Source of the DNA: Viola odorata
Taxonomy: Eukaryota > Streptophyta > Magnoliopsida > Malpighiales > Violaceae
Length of the DNA stretch: 64,000 nt
Direction of reading: 5' to 3'
Assembly (NCBI GenBank): GCA_963691705.1
Contig: OY829537.1
Location: 73,925,352 to 73,989,351 of the forward strand
Each line of letters opens with the position of its first letter. Positions within the stretch are counted from its first letter, which is position 1. Shown in pieces: positions 46,471 through 57,709 of the stretch. Below the pieces are notes generated by a model. The model did no database searches. It was not told the DNA's origin and worked only from the letters and a program-made list of their open reading frames with translations. A program made the position numbers and the translations under genes.

Positions 46471-46645
46471 ACGTAAGACCGCACAATTTGTAGGTGGCTC
46501 ACAGTGTAAAACCGCGTCAATATTGAGGGTAGCTACGAGTAGCATAAAACCACGTCAATATTGTAGGTAGCTACGACGTAAAACCGCACAAATTGTAGGA
46601 AGTTTATGGCGTAAGACCATGTTGGTGTTACAGCCGGCTTATGGC
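46471..46645. repeat. Minisatellite, about five copies of 32-38 bp
   Basis: Copies of a unit like GTAAAACCGCGTCAATATTG followed by TAGGTAGCTACGA begin near 46473, 46505, 46543, 46577 and 46610. It lies upstream of ORF c. Confidence 0.8.
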
Positions 46646-47087
46646 AAGAACGGATCCAACAAGCTTAGATGGAAAAAGTGACATCAATAACGCCCCGATA
46701 TGTGCGGGTCAAAGCCTCTAAGGGTAACTAGTACTTGTCATTGCATGATATTTTCACTAACCAGATAAAGCCACATTTGAGAATGTGCAGGAACAACAAG
46801 GAAATATCGCCCTCAGAACGATATTCGGAGTTTCGAAGAGCGTTATCACTGTAACCTCATCACCGTCAAACTTGGTCGACGCCCTCTCTATGGCCAATAG
46901 TTATCGTAAATGATCGGTTCCCGTTACCCGCTTTGCTATCATATATCCGGTACAAAGGTACTAATGAAGCAGTCAGAGAAACTCAAAGATTCTCACTAGT
47001 CTGCCGCGGCGCAACGGGTGTAACGTTTCTCCAGAAGCTAAGAGAGGAAGCCCTTGGTGAACACTCGGGCTCGTTTTCAGTTGGGCT

Positions 47088-47598
47088 TATGATAACAATT
47101 GATGAAACACCAAGGGTACATTCGTCTTCTCACCCCAAGGTCAAAGCCGGATCCCTGTAGACCTTGACTGGCGACAGCATCCGGCTACCGCCCTCGTTGG
47201 ACTGAGGAATCCTGGGATAGTCGACATCAGCGGGGCGGGGGGGGACCCACACGACGTCTTCCTATCCCAAGCGACCCCGACAACATTTCACTAGCGATAT
47301 CCTATCCGGCTGACGTATGCTGACGTCATCTTGGGTGTTATCTTCCCTTGATAACGCCCACCCCTAGGGTAACATCCTTTCTTTTGCCTATAAATACCAC
47401 TCATTTCTAGATCAAAGGTAAGACCAGAATTACTACTCAAATCTCTGCCAAATTTCACAGCCATACTAACTTAATCATCGGAGTGTCTACATCGGAGTCC
47501 CCCCTTCGGCGCTTTGCAGGTACGAAGGACTGCCGCTACAGTGATTCCAGATGGCCATAATCTCTACCCCGCCTCCCCGAGAAGTCCTAATCTTATCA
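47088..47598 (+). repeat. Right LTR of the nested element
   Basis: Begins TGATAACAATTGATG and ends CTTATCA; matches 43783-44316 closely, with small indels in the G-rich run and near the end. Confidence 0.75.
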
Positions 47599-47603
47599 AC
47601 ACT

Positions 47604-48581
47604 AATAAATAAATAAATAAATAATTAATTAATAATAATAGACCAAATGATGATAACGCGGAGGTGCCTGTTTCTTCTCGGTTTCAGCTACGCGCTCTTT
47701 TATTTTGGCCGATATGGATACAATTTGCTCGGAGTTTCCACTCGGCTAAAACACGAAGCACGTTGATAACAAGTTGAGGTCTACTCACACCAAATTTCAG
47801 AATTTTCTAGGCGGCGCATCTCTCACAAAAAAAATTCAGAATGCAAGGATAACTCTTTTTCTCAGTTTCGGCTGCACGCTCTTTTGTTTTGGCCAGTATG
47901 GATACGATTTGCTCGGAGTTTCCACTCAGCTCAAACACGAAAGGCATTAATAACAGACACAACAAAAGTTTGAGAAAGAAGAGTCAGGCACGGCCAATTC
48001 GTCATGGATATACACGAAATTCGAAGGCCATAAGATCGCAAGTAATACATGCCTCCAACTTCGGCCCCAAATTCTTCCAAAGTCATTTTTGGCCTCCGAA
48101 TGTTGCTCAAAAGTGTTTCCAAGCCGAGTTTTATCATTTGTAGTCATCATAGACATGACTTTCGTCACTCTATTACTCGTCAAAACCTATTGGCATGATG
48201 GCCTCGCTCTTTAAATAAAGGATATACTCATAAACGCATCACGAAAGGAAAACTACTCGCGCGGGTTTGCTTCAAGGGTTTCGGTTGTAGCATCCAAGAT
48301 CACGTTACATCATTGGAATGAATAAAAGCTTCCTTCGTATCTCCACCGAAAGCGCCAATCCAAGACATGCTCATTTCTCGTTCACCGTGAAAGTATCAAG
48401 TGAAAGAGTGGCCGAAAGATTGAATAAGCAGCGTGGAGGCCTCGGGATTGCATGTCATACACATATTATCACTTATACTTACTACTGTTTCTCTTCACTC
48501 ATTTTTTTCAAGTTGACAATAGCTCCTCGAAAGCGAACTACTCCGCCCAGGCTCCCTATAACTAGACTTCAACCACGAAAA
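47604..48581 (+). other. Ogre ORF1-gag spacer, right part, with a duplication
   Basis: Holds an AATA microsatellite (about 47605-47632). A roughly 96-bp block (TTTGGCCGATATGGATAC, TTGCTCGGAGTTTCCACTC) occurs at 47675-47770 and again, diverged, at 47858-47955. No gene. The longest reading frame into gag opens at 48318, but the region before 48582 does not look like gag. Confidence 0.6.
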
Positions 48582-49901
48582 ATGGACGAACAAGCTAAGA
48601 TAGAAGAGATATTGGCTGCTAGAGTTGCAGAGCTAGAAGAACAAGTTAGGGTTGCTACAGAGAGGGCCACTCTGGCCGAAAAAAGACGAGATGAGGTAAC
48701 CACTGATTTCCCACCTGGTTTTGATCCTAATCAAATGATGGGACCTTCTTCATATGCCGTCGCTGGATCTTCGAGACCCCATTCGTTTTCTAGTCCCATG
48801 GGTCAATGGAAATGGTTTGATCCCTTCGTCGCAAATCCTGTAGTTAACACAGGTGGGGGAACTACTACAACTCTTCAGCATTCTTTGGTTAATCCCACTT
48901 TGGACTCTAGTAAAAACCAGATTCATCAGGAATCCCAGAATCTCCACCCACCTCAGGGTCACTCTACTCAAGTCACGATCCCCGATCCTACGGGAAGTCG
49001 GCCTCCTTTTGTTAATCCGACGCTACCGTCATTCACGACAGAACCCCCGCCACCCCTTAGTCCAAACACTGTCATCACAGAAAGACCAAGTATGGATAGA
49101 TTAAGCCTGCTAGAGGAAAGGCTCAGGGCTATTGAAGGAACTGACCCCTTCGACCCTACAGGTCCCGCCGACATGAGCATGGTCCTAGGGATCGTAATGC
49201 CTCTGAAGTTCAAGATCCCAGAATTTGAGAAGTATACTGGAATTGAATGCCCCAAGACTCATCTCAAGCTCTACTGTAATAAGATGTCTGAGGTGATACA
49301 TAATGAACCTCTGTTAATCCATTTGTTTAGAGAGAGTTTGGCCAAGCATGCCTTGACCTGGTACATGAGTCTGGATAGGGTTAGGATCAAGACTTTGAGA
49401 GATTTATCTGACGCCTTCTTTAAACAATACAAGTTCAACTTGGAAGTAGCCCCGGACCGTTCTAATCTATAGAACCTAGAGAAGAGGACCGATGAGTCAG
49501 TAAAGGCTTATGCTCAGAGATGGAGAGAACTAGCAGCCAGGATCTCTCCTCCTTTGGTTGACAAAGAACTCGTATCAACTTTCGTGAACACCTTCCAAGC
49601 TCCTTACTATACTCATCTTATCTCCAATCCGCTCAGTAGCTTCTCCGACATGGTCCGAGTGGCTGAAAGAGTTGAACAAGGAGTTAGATACAGAAGGATC
49701 GTTGTTTCCGCGCTAGATGTAACACCCAAGGAAGCGCCTATTATGGAGGAAGTGTCAGCTTTGTCACCCACCGACCTAGTTACCAACAATCCTTCATGTC
49801 GCCTCCATCGGAAACACCACGACCCGCGCGATCTAAACCATATATTTTTTATTTTTTTAAACACATTCTTTGTACACCATGTACGACTCTATCAAACCTA
49901 A
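48582..49901 (+). pseudogene. Ogre gag
   Basis: From ATG 48582 (MDEQAKIEEILAARVAELE) a coiled coil leads into a Pro/Ser-rich stretch, then the gag domain: MPLKFKIPEFEKYTGIECP, LIHLFRESLAKHALTWYM, DLSDAFFKQYKFNLEVAPD. A TAG at 49470-49472 interrupts it; the same frame then continues with AYAQRWRELAARISPPL and DMVRVAERVEQGVRY. It fades at about 49840-49900 before any zinc knuckle or protease. Confidence 0.87.
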
Positions 49902-51394
49902 AAGCCTTTTATTTTCTCCTACCCAAGTGAGTAGTGCTCGACTGGGACCGCTAAATTGGAGTTACACATCAAGCAAGGGAATGACAAGAAAGCCCTTAGG
50001 GGATCGCTGACAAAACAACGTAAGAAGAAGGCCGAATAAATCAAGACTTGAAGGCCTCTACCGAAGACAGAAATGAGAACGGACTAGACAAAAAAATAGG
50101 AGATTGTACTTGCTTTGCTTGCAAAAAAAAAAAGAGAAAAGAAAGAAAGAAAAAAGGATCAGAAGAATCAAAGTCAAAAAGAGAGTGTTCAAGGAACACA
50201 AAACAACAGCAGAAGCAAGTACATGTAAAAAAAATTTTTTTTTGTCAAACATCAACTGCAAAATGATCTCAAAAGGAAAAGAGATCATTCCCTGCAAATA
50301 TCACATAACTTGGGCACGGTGCCCTCAAAAGAATCAAGAAGAAACATCTCCAATAAAGATTCAAGAATTTGTGCACTTTGCTCTCACCGCGATTAAATCG
50401 TCGAGCATCATTCACCGCAATTTGTCCTCATCGCAATCAGTCGTCAAGCACAAACTCATTAAAACCTTTTCACAAAATAAAAACACACAACACTTTTCCT
50501 TTTCTTCTATAAATCCCTCCTTTTTTCTCCCTCATAAAGTCCTCTTGATTATTAGAATGCCCATGCATGTGCATTTTTCACTCGGATTGACATTGCAAAT
50601 TTAAGTTTTGTGCTATGTTTATTGTATTTTGAGGAGAGTAAACACATAGCCCTATTTCTGAGCGTGAGCGCAAACACTAATATCCGTTGAGGGTTGCTTA
50701 CGGCTACATGTCATGGGAAAGTATTGTTCTTGAGGTCGTTATTTCCTAAACAAGACGCAGACGTTATCTAGACTTGAATCAATCATGTTTATATAAAGAA
50801 AATTGAACGAACAATTCCTTCAAAAAAATAAATAATAATACCTGCATTGGTTTTCTCTTAAACAAAGAGGTCATTTTCGGTCTAAACAAAAGACTTGGGG
50901 GCAAGCCGAGGTTTAAATGTAGGAATACATGATATTTCTAACATTATTATTTGCTCTTTCTTTTTCCATCTGTTGCTGTTTTCGTGGTTGCTTCCTTCCT
51001 ATTTGCAGAGTACAGATACACTTCAATGGAAATACAACATACAAAATTAGGTCTTCGATGATAACATTGTTGTAAAGCCCTCGTCATGGGTCTTCGATGA
51101 AGAAATCATTGTAATGCCCTCATCATGGATTTTTGTTAAAATCCAATCAACGTTCAAATTGGGTTTTCGATGAAAAAAAATTGTTGTAAATGCCCTTGTC
51201 ATGGATTTCCATCAGACAATTCCAATCAACATTCAACTAGAGTAAGTTACCACTCCTTCGAGCGGCGGATCACGCTCCCCCACAGTCAGCTCAATTCATT
51301 CGGTGGCTTCTAACCACTCTCAATTTCAGTTCGCATGGTGAGTTTGAGGTAAGACTTACTTTCCCTTTACACCAATTTTCAAAAGCATATCATT
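49902..51394 (+). other. Ogre 3' non-coding region joined directly to gag
   Basis: Contains sequence typical of the part between integrase and the 3' LTR: a TATA-like TCTATAAATCCC near 50510, a GAGGAGAGTAAACACATAG stretch, and AAGACTTGGGGGCAAGCC near 50888. The whole pol region is missing. Between 51030 and 51230 the phrase CCCTCGTCATGG..TTCGATGA recurs about three times. Confidence 0.6.
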
Positions 51395-51700
51395 TTGCAC
51401 CCAATTTACATAAGCAGTTCTTTCCCACACCATGTCTTTTAAATTTACGTAAGTGGTTCGTCCCCACGCCATGTCTTTTAAATTTGCATAAGCGGTTCGT
51501 CCCCATGCAATGTCTTTTAAATTTACGTTAGCGGTTTGTCCCCACGCCATGTCTTTTAAATTTACGTAAGCGGTTCGTCCCCACGCCATGTCTTTTAAAT
51601 TTGAGTATGAGTAAGCGGTTCGTCCCCACACCATGTCTTTTAAATTTGCGTAAGCGGTCGCCCCCACGCCATGTCTTTTAATTAGCCTAAGCGGTTCATA
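51395..51700. repeat. Seven-copy 39-bp minisatellite
   Basis: CCATGTCTTTTAAATTTACG followed by TAAGCGGTTCGTCCCCACG repeats at 51430, 51469, 51508, 51547, 51586, 51631 and 51669. The unit is a multiple of three, so the minus strand stays open through 51356-51727 as a 13-residue repeat (NLKDMAWGRTAYV). Confidence 0.93.
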
Positions 51701-51809
51701 CCACCCCCGCGACCAAATCAACATCAAAATGAAGGTACGTTACTGTCAATCAATATCCAAGCGAAGGTACATTACAACTCTCATTTACAAAATTTTGTCA
51801 TTTCTGCAT

Positions 51810-52074
51810 AATTATTACTCCTCCTTGAGCGACTATATTTTTCAATTCTTGTCTATCTACTACTCCTCCTTGAGCGACTATATCTTTAAATTCCTGTCTA
51901 TCTACTGCTCCTCCTTGAGAGGCTATATCTTTAAATTCATGTCTATCTACTACTCCTCCTTGAGCGACTATATCTTTAAATTCTTGTCTCTCTACTACTC
52001 CTCCTTGAGCGACTATATCTTTACATTCCTGTCTATCTACTACTCCTCTTTGAGCGACTATATCTTTACATTCC
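51810..52074. repeat. Six-copy 45-bp minisatellite abutting the 3' LTR
   Basis: TACTCCTCCTTGAGCGACTA followed by a TATCTTTAAATTCCTGTC-like block starts at 51816, 51861, 51906, 51951, 51996 and 52041, then runs without a break into LTR sequence at 52075. The unit keeps a plus-strand frame open (51729-52175), which I do not take as a gene. Confidence 0.93.
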
Positions 52075-54583
52075 TGTCATCTAGTTTGGTTTCGTTCAAT
52101 TTTTGTTGTAAAGACATTTATTTTGCGTCCGAACGTTTGAAATTTTCAAACAAGAAAATAAATGCGTTAAATTGAACTTTCTATTTATTCGTTGTATACT
52201 ATTTATTTCATCTTATTTTTGTGCACCTTTTAGTCTTTTCGGTTTGAATTTATTTTCAGTTCAAGAGAGTCCGTAGCTCGAACCGAAAATATCCCGTTCG
52301 TGCCATAATTAATATGCATTAATGCATAAAATTGCAGCATCATCACAGCCGTTGATCATTATCTTTGACTCCTCTTTATGCAAGATCAACGACTCTCTTT
52401 CTTCTTCAAACCTTACCATCACTATTAATCACCATTTAAAGCCCTTCATCATCACCCGCCCAAACCGACTCACCTTTCTCCCAAATTTGATCTTGCCACC
52501 TCGATTCATCATCACGAACATCCCATCTAAGAAGCTTCCAAGGATTATTGGCCACACAAGACCCAAACTTGCTCATCACGCTGGCCACTCGCCGTTGAAG
52601 CCCGCGCCCACGCCCACGCACACACGTTTCACCACAAATGTCCTCGAGCTCTTGCCTATAAATACCTTGGTCTTCTACCCTTAAAACTCACGAGTTGAGG
52701 TACTCATTCATCACAAGCATCATCCAAGGTTTAATTTAAATTCTCTCATTTAATTGCTTGCGTTCTATTAATTAAATTACACTATTTTTTTTCTCTTGCT
52801 TTCGCTTGTCCATTAATTGTTTATTTTAATTCCATAAATTGTTGTTCGATCTTTAGATAAATCGTATGCTTTCAATTTAATCATTTTCTTACTGTTTTGC
52901 TTAAATTTAATTGCTCATTTTTGTACAAAATTCGCATGTTTTTACTCTTCGTTTGTTGGATTTTAGTGTACAATTTTTAGTGGGTTCAATCACTGTTGTG
53001 TGGGGGGAATTTCTGGGCTATTTTTGGGTTGAATCCATCCGATTTTATTGGGTTGTTTCTTCCTTGGTCCCCGGCCATGGCGCCGGTGTCGCAAAGAAGA
53101 AGATGAAGTGAAGAAGATAGGCTGTTGCGCGGGAAAGAAAAAAGGGCAAAGGTGATGGGCTTGGTTTCATCTCAAGCCCATCCCGTTTAAATGAAATTGC
53201 TGGGCTTGATTTCATCCGAAGCCCAGCTACTGTTTTAATTAAATCCATGGGCCCGACCTATTAATTTTTCTTAACTTTCAGGTTTAATAATCAAAAAATT
53301 ATTTGTATGCTCACATGCATATAATTTGTTTATTTTTATTCGTATAATTCTCGTATGCTCTTTTTTTGTAATTATGCCATGTAAAATCGTATGAAATGCT
53401 CGTATGCTCTTTTTTTGTAATTATGCCATGTTTAAATCGTATGAAATATTCGTATGCTTTTTTTACAATTATGCCATGTTTAAATAGTATGAAATATTCG
53501 TATGCTATTTTCATAATTTGTGTCGGACTAATTGTCGTAAGTTATCCGTATGCAATGAATGAAATAATTCGTTTACTTGTTCGCCATGTTTATTTAATTA
53601 ATTGCTTACTTGCTAGAAATTAAATAAATGTTTGTATACGCTTTTATTATTTATTATTTTTCGAACTATCGCTAACACTCTCACTTTGTAAGTAATCTTT
53701 AAGTGTTCGCTCGCAAGTACGCCCTCCTAGTCTCTTTTATTTATTCAACATTTTTCGTAAATATTATTCATATGCATGCATGCTATTTAGAAATGTTAAA
53801 AACTCATATCATAATCGTATGCATGATATTTAAAATTGTTAGAAATTAAAATCAACTCACATGTGTACGTGTTTACATCACTTGCTCTTTATATGCCATG
53901 AAATTAATTGTTACGTTGCCTTGATACATGGCCATGGTGGCTTCGATCCCACACGGTTAATTGCCTTCATTAAATTGGTATCGTGCTAGCTTTATCCATG
54001 ATATAATCACGTAATAAATTAATTATTCATGCATGGCCCAATAATGATAAAAAGGGCACTCGCTTTAGTAAAAAACCAACGATTAATCAGTCCTGACTAG
54101 TCCCAAACGGTCCCTATCGGAAATAACAAAAATACTAAAGCGATGAATACGTCTGAGGTCCCATAAACAATCGAAAAATGGCCCAATTTTTGCAACAGGA
54201 TTTCGGCTGACACTCTACGATCGTTTACCCTGTAAATGATTGGAAAGTGACCCGATTTTGTGCGCAGGATTGGTTGACATGCTGCATTATTTACTCATTT
54301 TCATGTTAAAAAATATTTTCCAAACACCTTTTTACCGGTAACCTTTTAAGGATGTGACTCGGGTGCCTAACACCTTTCCGAGTCCATAATACGACCTCGA
54401 ACCGTTGTTCTTTGGTTTAGACCTTTTTATGCCTTGGTTTTATTTATTTTTTATGCCATGACAATTAGGTTCCTTAAACCTAGATAAATAGGTGGCGATT
54501 TCATTGCATTATGCAAAGCATCCATTTATCCTTAGCATCCGTCCTGAACCTGTTTGTGTAAAAACTGAAAAGGGAGTGCGACA
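52075..54583 (+). mobile_element. 3' LTR of the plus-strand Ogre element, 5'-truncated
   Basis: Matches 38704-41221 from GTCATCTAGTTTGG to GTGCGACA. The first 444 bases of the LTR, and the polypurine tract that should precede it, are missing and replaced by the 45-bp array. AGAAG follows its end. Confidence 0.88.
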
Positions 54584-54588
54584 AGAAG
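54584..54588. repeat. Right target duplication AGAAG
   Basis: Identical to 38255-38259; marks the right end of the plus-strand Ogre. Confidence 0.9.
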
Positions 54589-55324
54589 GTTGAGATGATT
54601 GTGTGGTTGGAGAGCCACGCGTGGGCGACAGGCGTGAGGCCCAACGGCGAGTGGTCGGCGTGATGAGCAAGTTTGGCCTTTTGTGGCCTAGGATGGTTGG
54701 ATATCTTGTTGATGAGAGGTTTGTGATGATGAATAACGTCGGTGTGATCAAATTGGGAAGAAAGGTGACGAGGCCGGATAAGGATGCATTAATTGGAATT
54801 AATGCATTAGTTTGGGCACGAACGGGATATTTTCGGTCTGAGCTATGGCATGAGTGAACTCGCTTGAAATGAAAAATTGCCCAAATCGAGAAAACCAAAA
54901 TATGCAGAAAAATAAGACTAAATAACTAGTAGACAGTTAATAAAGAAAAAGTTCGGTTTAATGTCTGAATTTTCTAGTTCAAAAATGTCAAAAGTTCGGA
55001 CGCAAAATAAATGCCATAACGAAAAAAATTGAACAAAACCAAACTAGATGACATGAAAGAGAAAAATAGTAGATAATTTTCAATTAAAGAAATAATGCGT
55101 TCGATCTACGGTCCGAGGAAACTTACTCGGGATCGATAGAAGTTCGAGCGAAAAGACAGTAAAAAATATGAAAAAAACTAAAAGACACGAAATGACGCGG
55201 AATATTAAAACAAATAGCCTAAGATAAAAATTTGACAGAAATTTGACGTAGACAGGCTAATAACGTGATAAACAATAAAATACGTAAAAGTTGTGACGCA
55301 AAAATCCAAATTCAGGTAGCAACA
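54589..55324 (-). mobile_element. 3' LTR of the host Ogre element, proximal part
   Basis: Continues the minus-oriented LTR from 38259. It reads collinearly, in reverse, with 38260-39275 of the inserted copy, including TTAATTGGAATTAATGCATTA near 54790 and CGTCATTTCG-type words. It ends at 55324 with the LTR start TGTTGCTACCTG on the minus strand. Confidence 0.87.
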
Positions 55325-55341
55325 GTTGCCCCCTCTTTACT
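55325..55341 (-). other. Polypurine tract of the host Ogre element
   Basis: On the minus strand AGTAAAGAGGGGGCAAC directly precedes the LTR start TGTTGCTACC. This fixes the LTR as the 3' LTR of a minus-strand element. Confidence 0.8.
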
Positions 55342-56122
55342 GTCTGATCAAAAATACAGTGTAACTGAAATTTTTGATTAGCAGTAAAGATGGTTGCCCC
55401 AAGCACTTACCACGTTTTGGATGTATCGAATTGCGGAAATGTAGATGACGTAGGTTAGCGGTCCTATATATAGAGAGTTGGCGGTCCAGTTGCACAACGG
55501 CTCCCTAGACATCTTCACAAAAATAAACGAGCTCTAAGATGATTCTTCTTCTCTAAGAGCACAAATGTGGATGTCCGAAACTGTACTGACTAAGGAAGAG
55601 TCTCGATTGATGAACTCGACAACATAAAGGAAGGTTGCTCTAATAAGAGGGATGTTCATCCTAGCACTCGTCAAAAGATGCGCAAACAACTTGACTAGTC
55701 GCCCTTCCTTCTCCGCCTTCGATACTCTCTCAAAATTAGCCTTATTTTCTTGCACCCCAACCCAAAGCGGTCTCCAAAGTTCTTTGTTGGCAGTAGATCC
55801 TTCAACCCTTACAGCTTGGCCCCAAGCCCCTTTCCTAACTAGAAACCGTCTTTCAGCATCACCTTAGCTATCATAACAATAGGTTTAGAGATTCTGGGCT
55901 CAAGAATGGGATCCCTCTCTAATTGAATCAGCATTCACAATCTCAAAAGCTTGAATCAACTCTTCAAGGTTTCAGTAAGCTTAATATAGGGCACAAAAGA
56001 ATGCTTGGCTAAAATCAGGGCTTCCTCCGCCTTGACCATGACGAGGACACCATCCATAAACATACTTGATGCACTGGTGTAAGGAACAAGGAACAACACC
56101 AGCTGAATGTATTCATGGTCGA
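55342..56122 (-). pseudogene. Host Ogre pol: protease C-terminus and linker
   Basis: Immediately inside the solo LTR the minus strand reads IHSAGVVPCSLHQ, the continuation of the LLGRPW motif, with TGA in place of the Trp codon. After a one-base shift come MDGVLVMVKAEEALILAKHSF and LVKLFAHLLTSARMNIPLI within an ENKANFERVSKAEKEGR linker typical of Ogre elements. It fades out before the polypurine tract; RT, RNase H and integrase are missing here, so this element too is internally deleted. Confidence 0.75.
56118..56122. repeat. Left target duplication of the solo LTR (GTCGA)
   Basis: GTCGA at this site and GTCGC at 57710-57714 match in 4 of 5 positions. Removing one copy plus the LTR restores a continuous protease reading frame across the junction. 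Confidence 0.7.
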
Positions 56123-57709
56123 TGTCATACCCTTTTTTTTGTGTTTTTGGCGCGACGAGGGTTTGGGAGGAGATGTGAGACGAAATTAGACTCATCTCAC
56201 ATAATGCAAATAAAGGTGCCACCCTATTTTTATTTCTAGGTTTAGGGAACCTAAAGTCATGGCATAAAAAAATAAAAAGCTAAGGCAAAATGGGTCTGAA
56301 CCCGAGAACATTTGTTCGGGGTCGTATTGTGGGCTCGGTAAGGTGTTAGGCACCTGAGTCACATCCTAAAAAAGGTTACTAGATAAAAGAGGTGTTTTGC
56401 ATGTTGTAAAATAAAAATCCTAATTTATGTGATCATGCCCAATAGATTCTAACAATTCTAAATATTCATCAGTGTGAAAATGATTAATTTAAACAAGCAC
56501 AAATAAAAAAATTATCTAAGCATGCAAAGTGTACAAGCCTACGAAAAATAAATAAACAGTACAAGTGAAAAAAAAAACAGTACATGATTATACGACACGG
56601 AAAATCGACAGGCCAAAAAATTGGGCTCGGCCCACCAGGCTGGGCCCATAATTGGGCCCAGGACAGCCCAACTCAACAGATGGGCCGGCTGTCCGCGTGG
56701 GCTAGCAGCCCACGTTCTCCTCTTCCTCACGCTGGGCTTGGCAAACCAAAGCCTTCCTTCTCTTCACGCTGGGCTTGAGCAACGCTAGCCCATTTGTCAC
56801 TTCCGCTTGGGCCAAGGAACAAAGGCGCAACCCAAGCCAAAACTAAGACCATTTCAAACAGGTCTACTCCCTCCTCTGCGCCACAGTCTTCTTCTTCCTT
56901 ACGTCGCTGGCGCTATTGCCGACGACCAAGGTCCGGCGAAAAACGATGAACATTATGACCAAAATAACCCTTACAACAACATCAATTCAACTATACAATC
57001 ACAGAATTTTAATTCAATCAAAATGATGCTTAATTAAATAAAAACAAATTAAAACTAATTAAATGAAAAACTCAAAATTGGCTCGAAATGGCCAGTGATT
57101 GAGCGAATTAAAGAATTGTAATTATTCTAGAGATTAAAAAGAGTTTATTTGAAATCAAAATGGCCACTATTTTCATCAAAACACGAACAAACCATTTTTG
57201 AGAAAAAACTCGCTTAAAAGAACAAAATTTTTGAAGTAAGAAATCGCTCGTGATAGAGAGCAAATGTTAGAGAGGGAGAGATTGTTCGTATATTGGCGAG
57301 GAGAAATGAGCACGATCGCTTGCTATTTATAGGCGACTTTAGCGAGTGAGTTTCGGAGGTGAGCTGCGCGTGAGGGAGCACAGTGCTCATGATGGGAGGT
57401 TGTGTTGATCTCTTTGGGCGATGATCGGGGACGAAGGTAAGGAGCAAGATGGAAAGGAGTGATGAACTGAGCTCTATGTTTTGTTACAGAAAGGTGGTGA
57501 GGTGAGGAAGAAGGGAAAGACCTATTAATTATGGAGTCGTTTGATCGTGGTTGACTTGGTTAAGATCAAATCTTGACCCTCCCTTTGATTTTCTAGTTTG
57601 AACTGGTGGTACGAACAATTTCACCCGAAAATGAACAGAAACTCGAACCGAAAATTGATGCTACAATGCAAAAAAGTTTTGATGAAAAATCAAAAATTGG
57701 GTAGCAATA
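56123..57709 (-). mobile_element. Solo LTR, divergent Ogre-type family
   Basis: Plus-strand start TGTCATACCC and end GGGTAGCAATA, so on the minus strand it starts TATTGCTACCC (TG mutated to TA) and ends GGGTATGACA. It shares with the other Ogre LTRs the AGGTTTAGGGAACCTAA block, GTAAGGTGTTAGGCACC and the GGGCTT-rich region. A minus-strand TATA box (GCCTATAAATAGC) lies near 57324-57336. At 1.59 kb it is shorter than the others. No internal region accompanies it. Confidence 0.82.

Larger units (their letters stand above)
43783..47598. mobile_element. LTR-flanked non-autonomous element nested in the Ogre
   Basis: Direct repeats at 43783-44316 and 47088-47598 start TGATAACAATTGATG and end TTATCA. 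The whole is flanked by ACACT at 43778-43782 and 47599-47603. Both repeats carry a plus-strand TATA box (GCCTATAAATACC, near 44090 and 47390) and are close to identical over most of their length; the right copy lacks about 18 bases near its end. No gag, RT or integrase similarity occurs between them, and I recognise no standard PBS or polypurine tract. The interior instead holds three minus-strand ORFs and a minisatellite. It could be a LARD-like derivative of a Tat-type element, but the lineage is not proven. Confidence 0.82.
38260..54583 (+). mobile_element. Ogre-type (Tat lineage) Ty3/gypsy retrotransposon, internally deleted
   Basis: A 5' LTR, PBS, upstream ORF1, gag, a 3' non-coding region and a 3' LTR lie between identical AGAAG target duplications. 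An extra ORF before gag and very long LTRs are Ogre hallmarks. Protease, RT, RNase H and integrase are absent: gag passes at about 49.9 kb straight into 3' non-coding sequence. A foreign 3.8-kb element sits at 43783-47598. The element inserted into an opposite-facing LTR of its own family. Confidence 0.88.

Noticed and set aside
50104..50604. 166-codon plus-strand ORF
   Set aside because: Low-complexity Lys-rich start from a purine-rich stretch in the Ogre 3' non-coding region; no recognisable domain.
51356..51727. 123-codon minus-strand ORF with a 13-residue repeat
   Set aside because: It is produced by a 39-bp tandem DNA repeat in retroelement non-coding sequence. Open frame follows from a period divisible by three; no start context or family support.
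51395..52074. Possible CRISPR array
   Set aside because: The units are contiguous tandem repeats without unique spacers, in a plant retroelement.
51729..52175. 148-codon plus-strand ORF of repeated SSLSDYIFKFLSIYY-like units
   Set aside because: Produced by the 45-bp array, and it runs on into LTR sequence.
54509..54898. 129-codon minus-strand ORF at the LTR end
   Set aside because: It spans the junction between the inserted LTR and host LTR, so it cannot be an ancestral gene; the same open frame appears in LTR copies at 38979-39305 and 52322-52684 by shared sequence.
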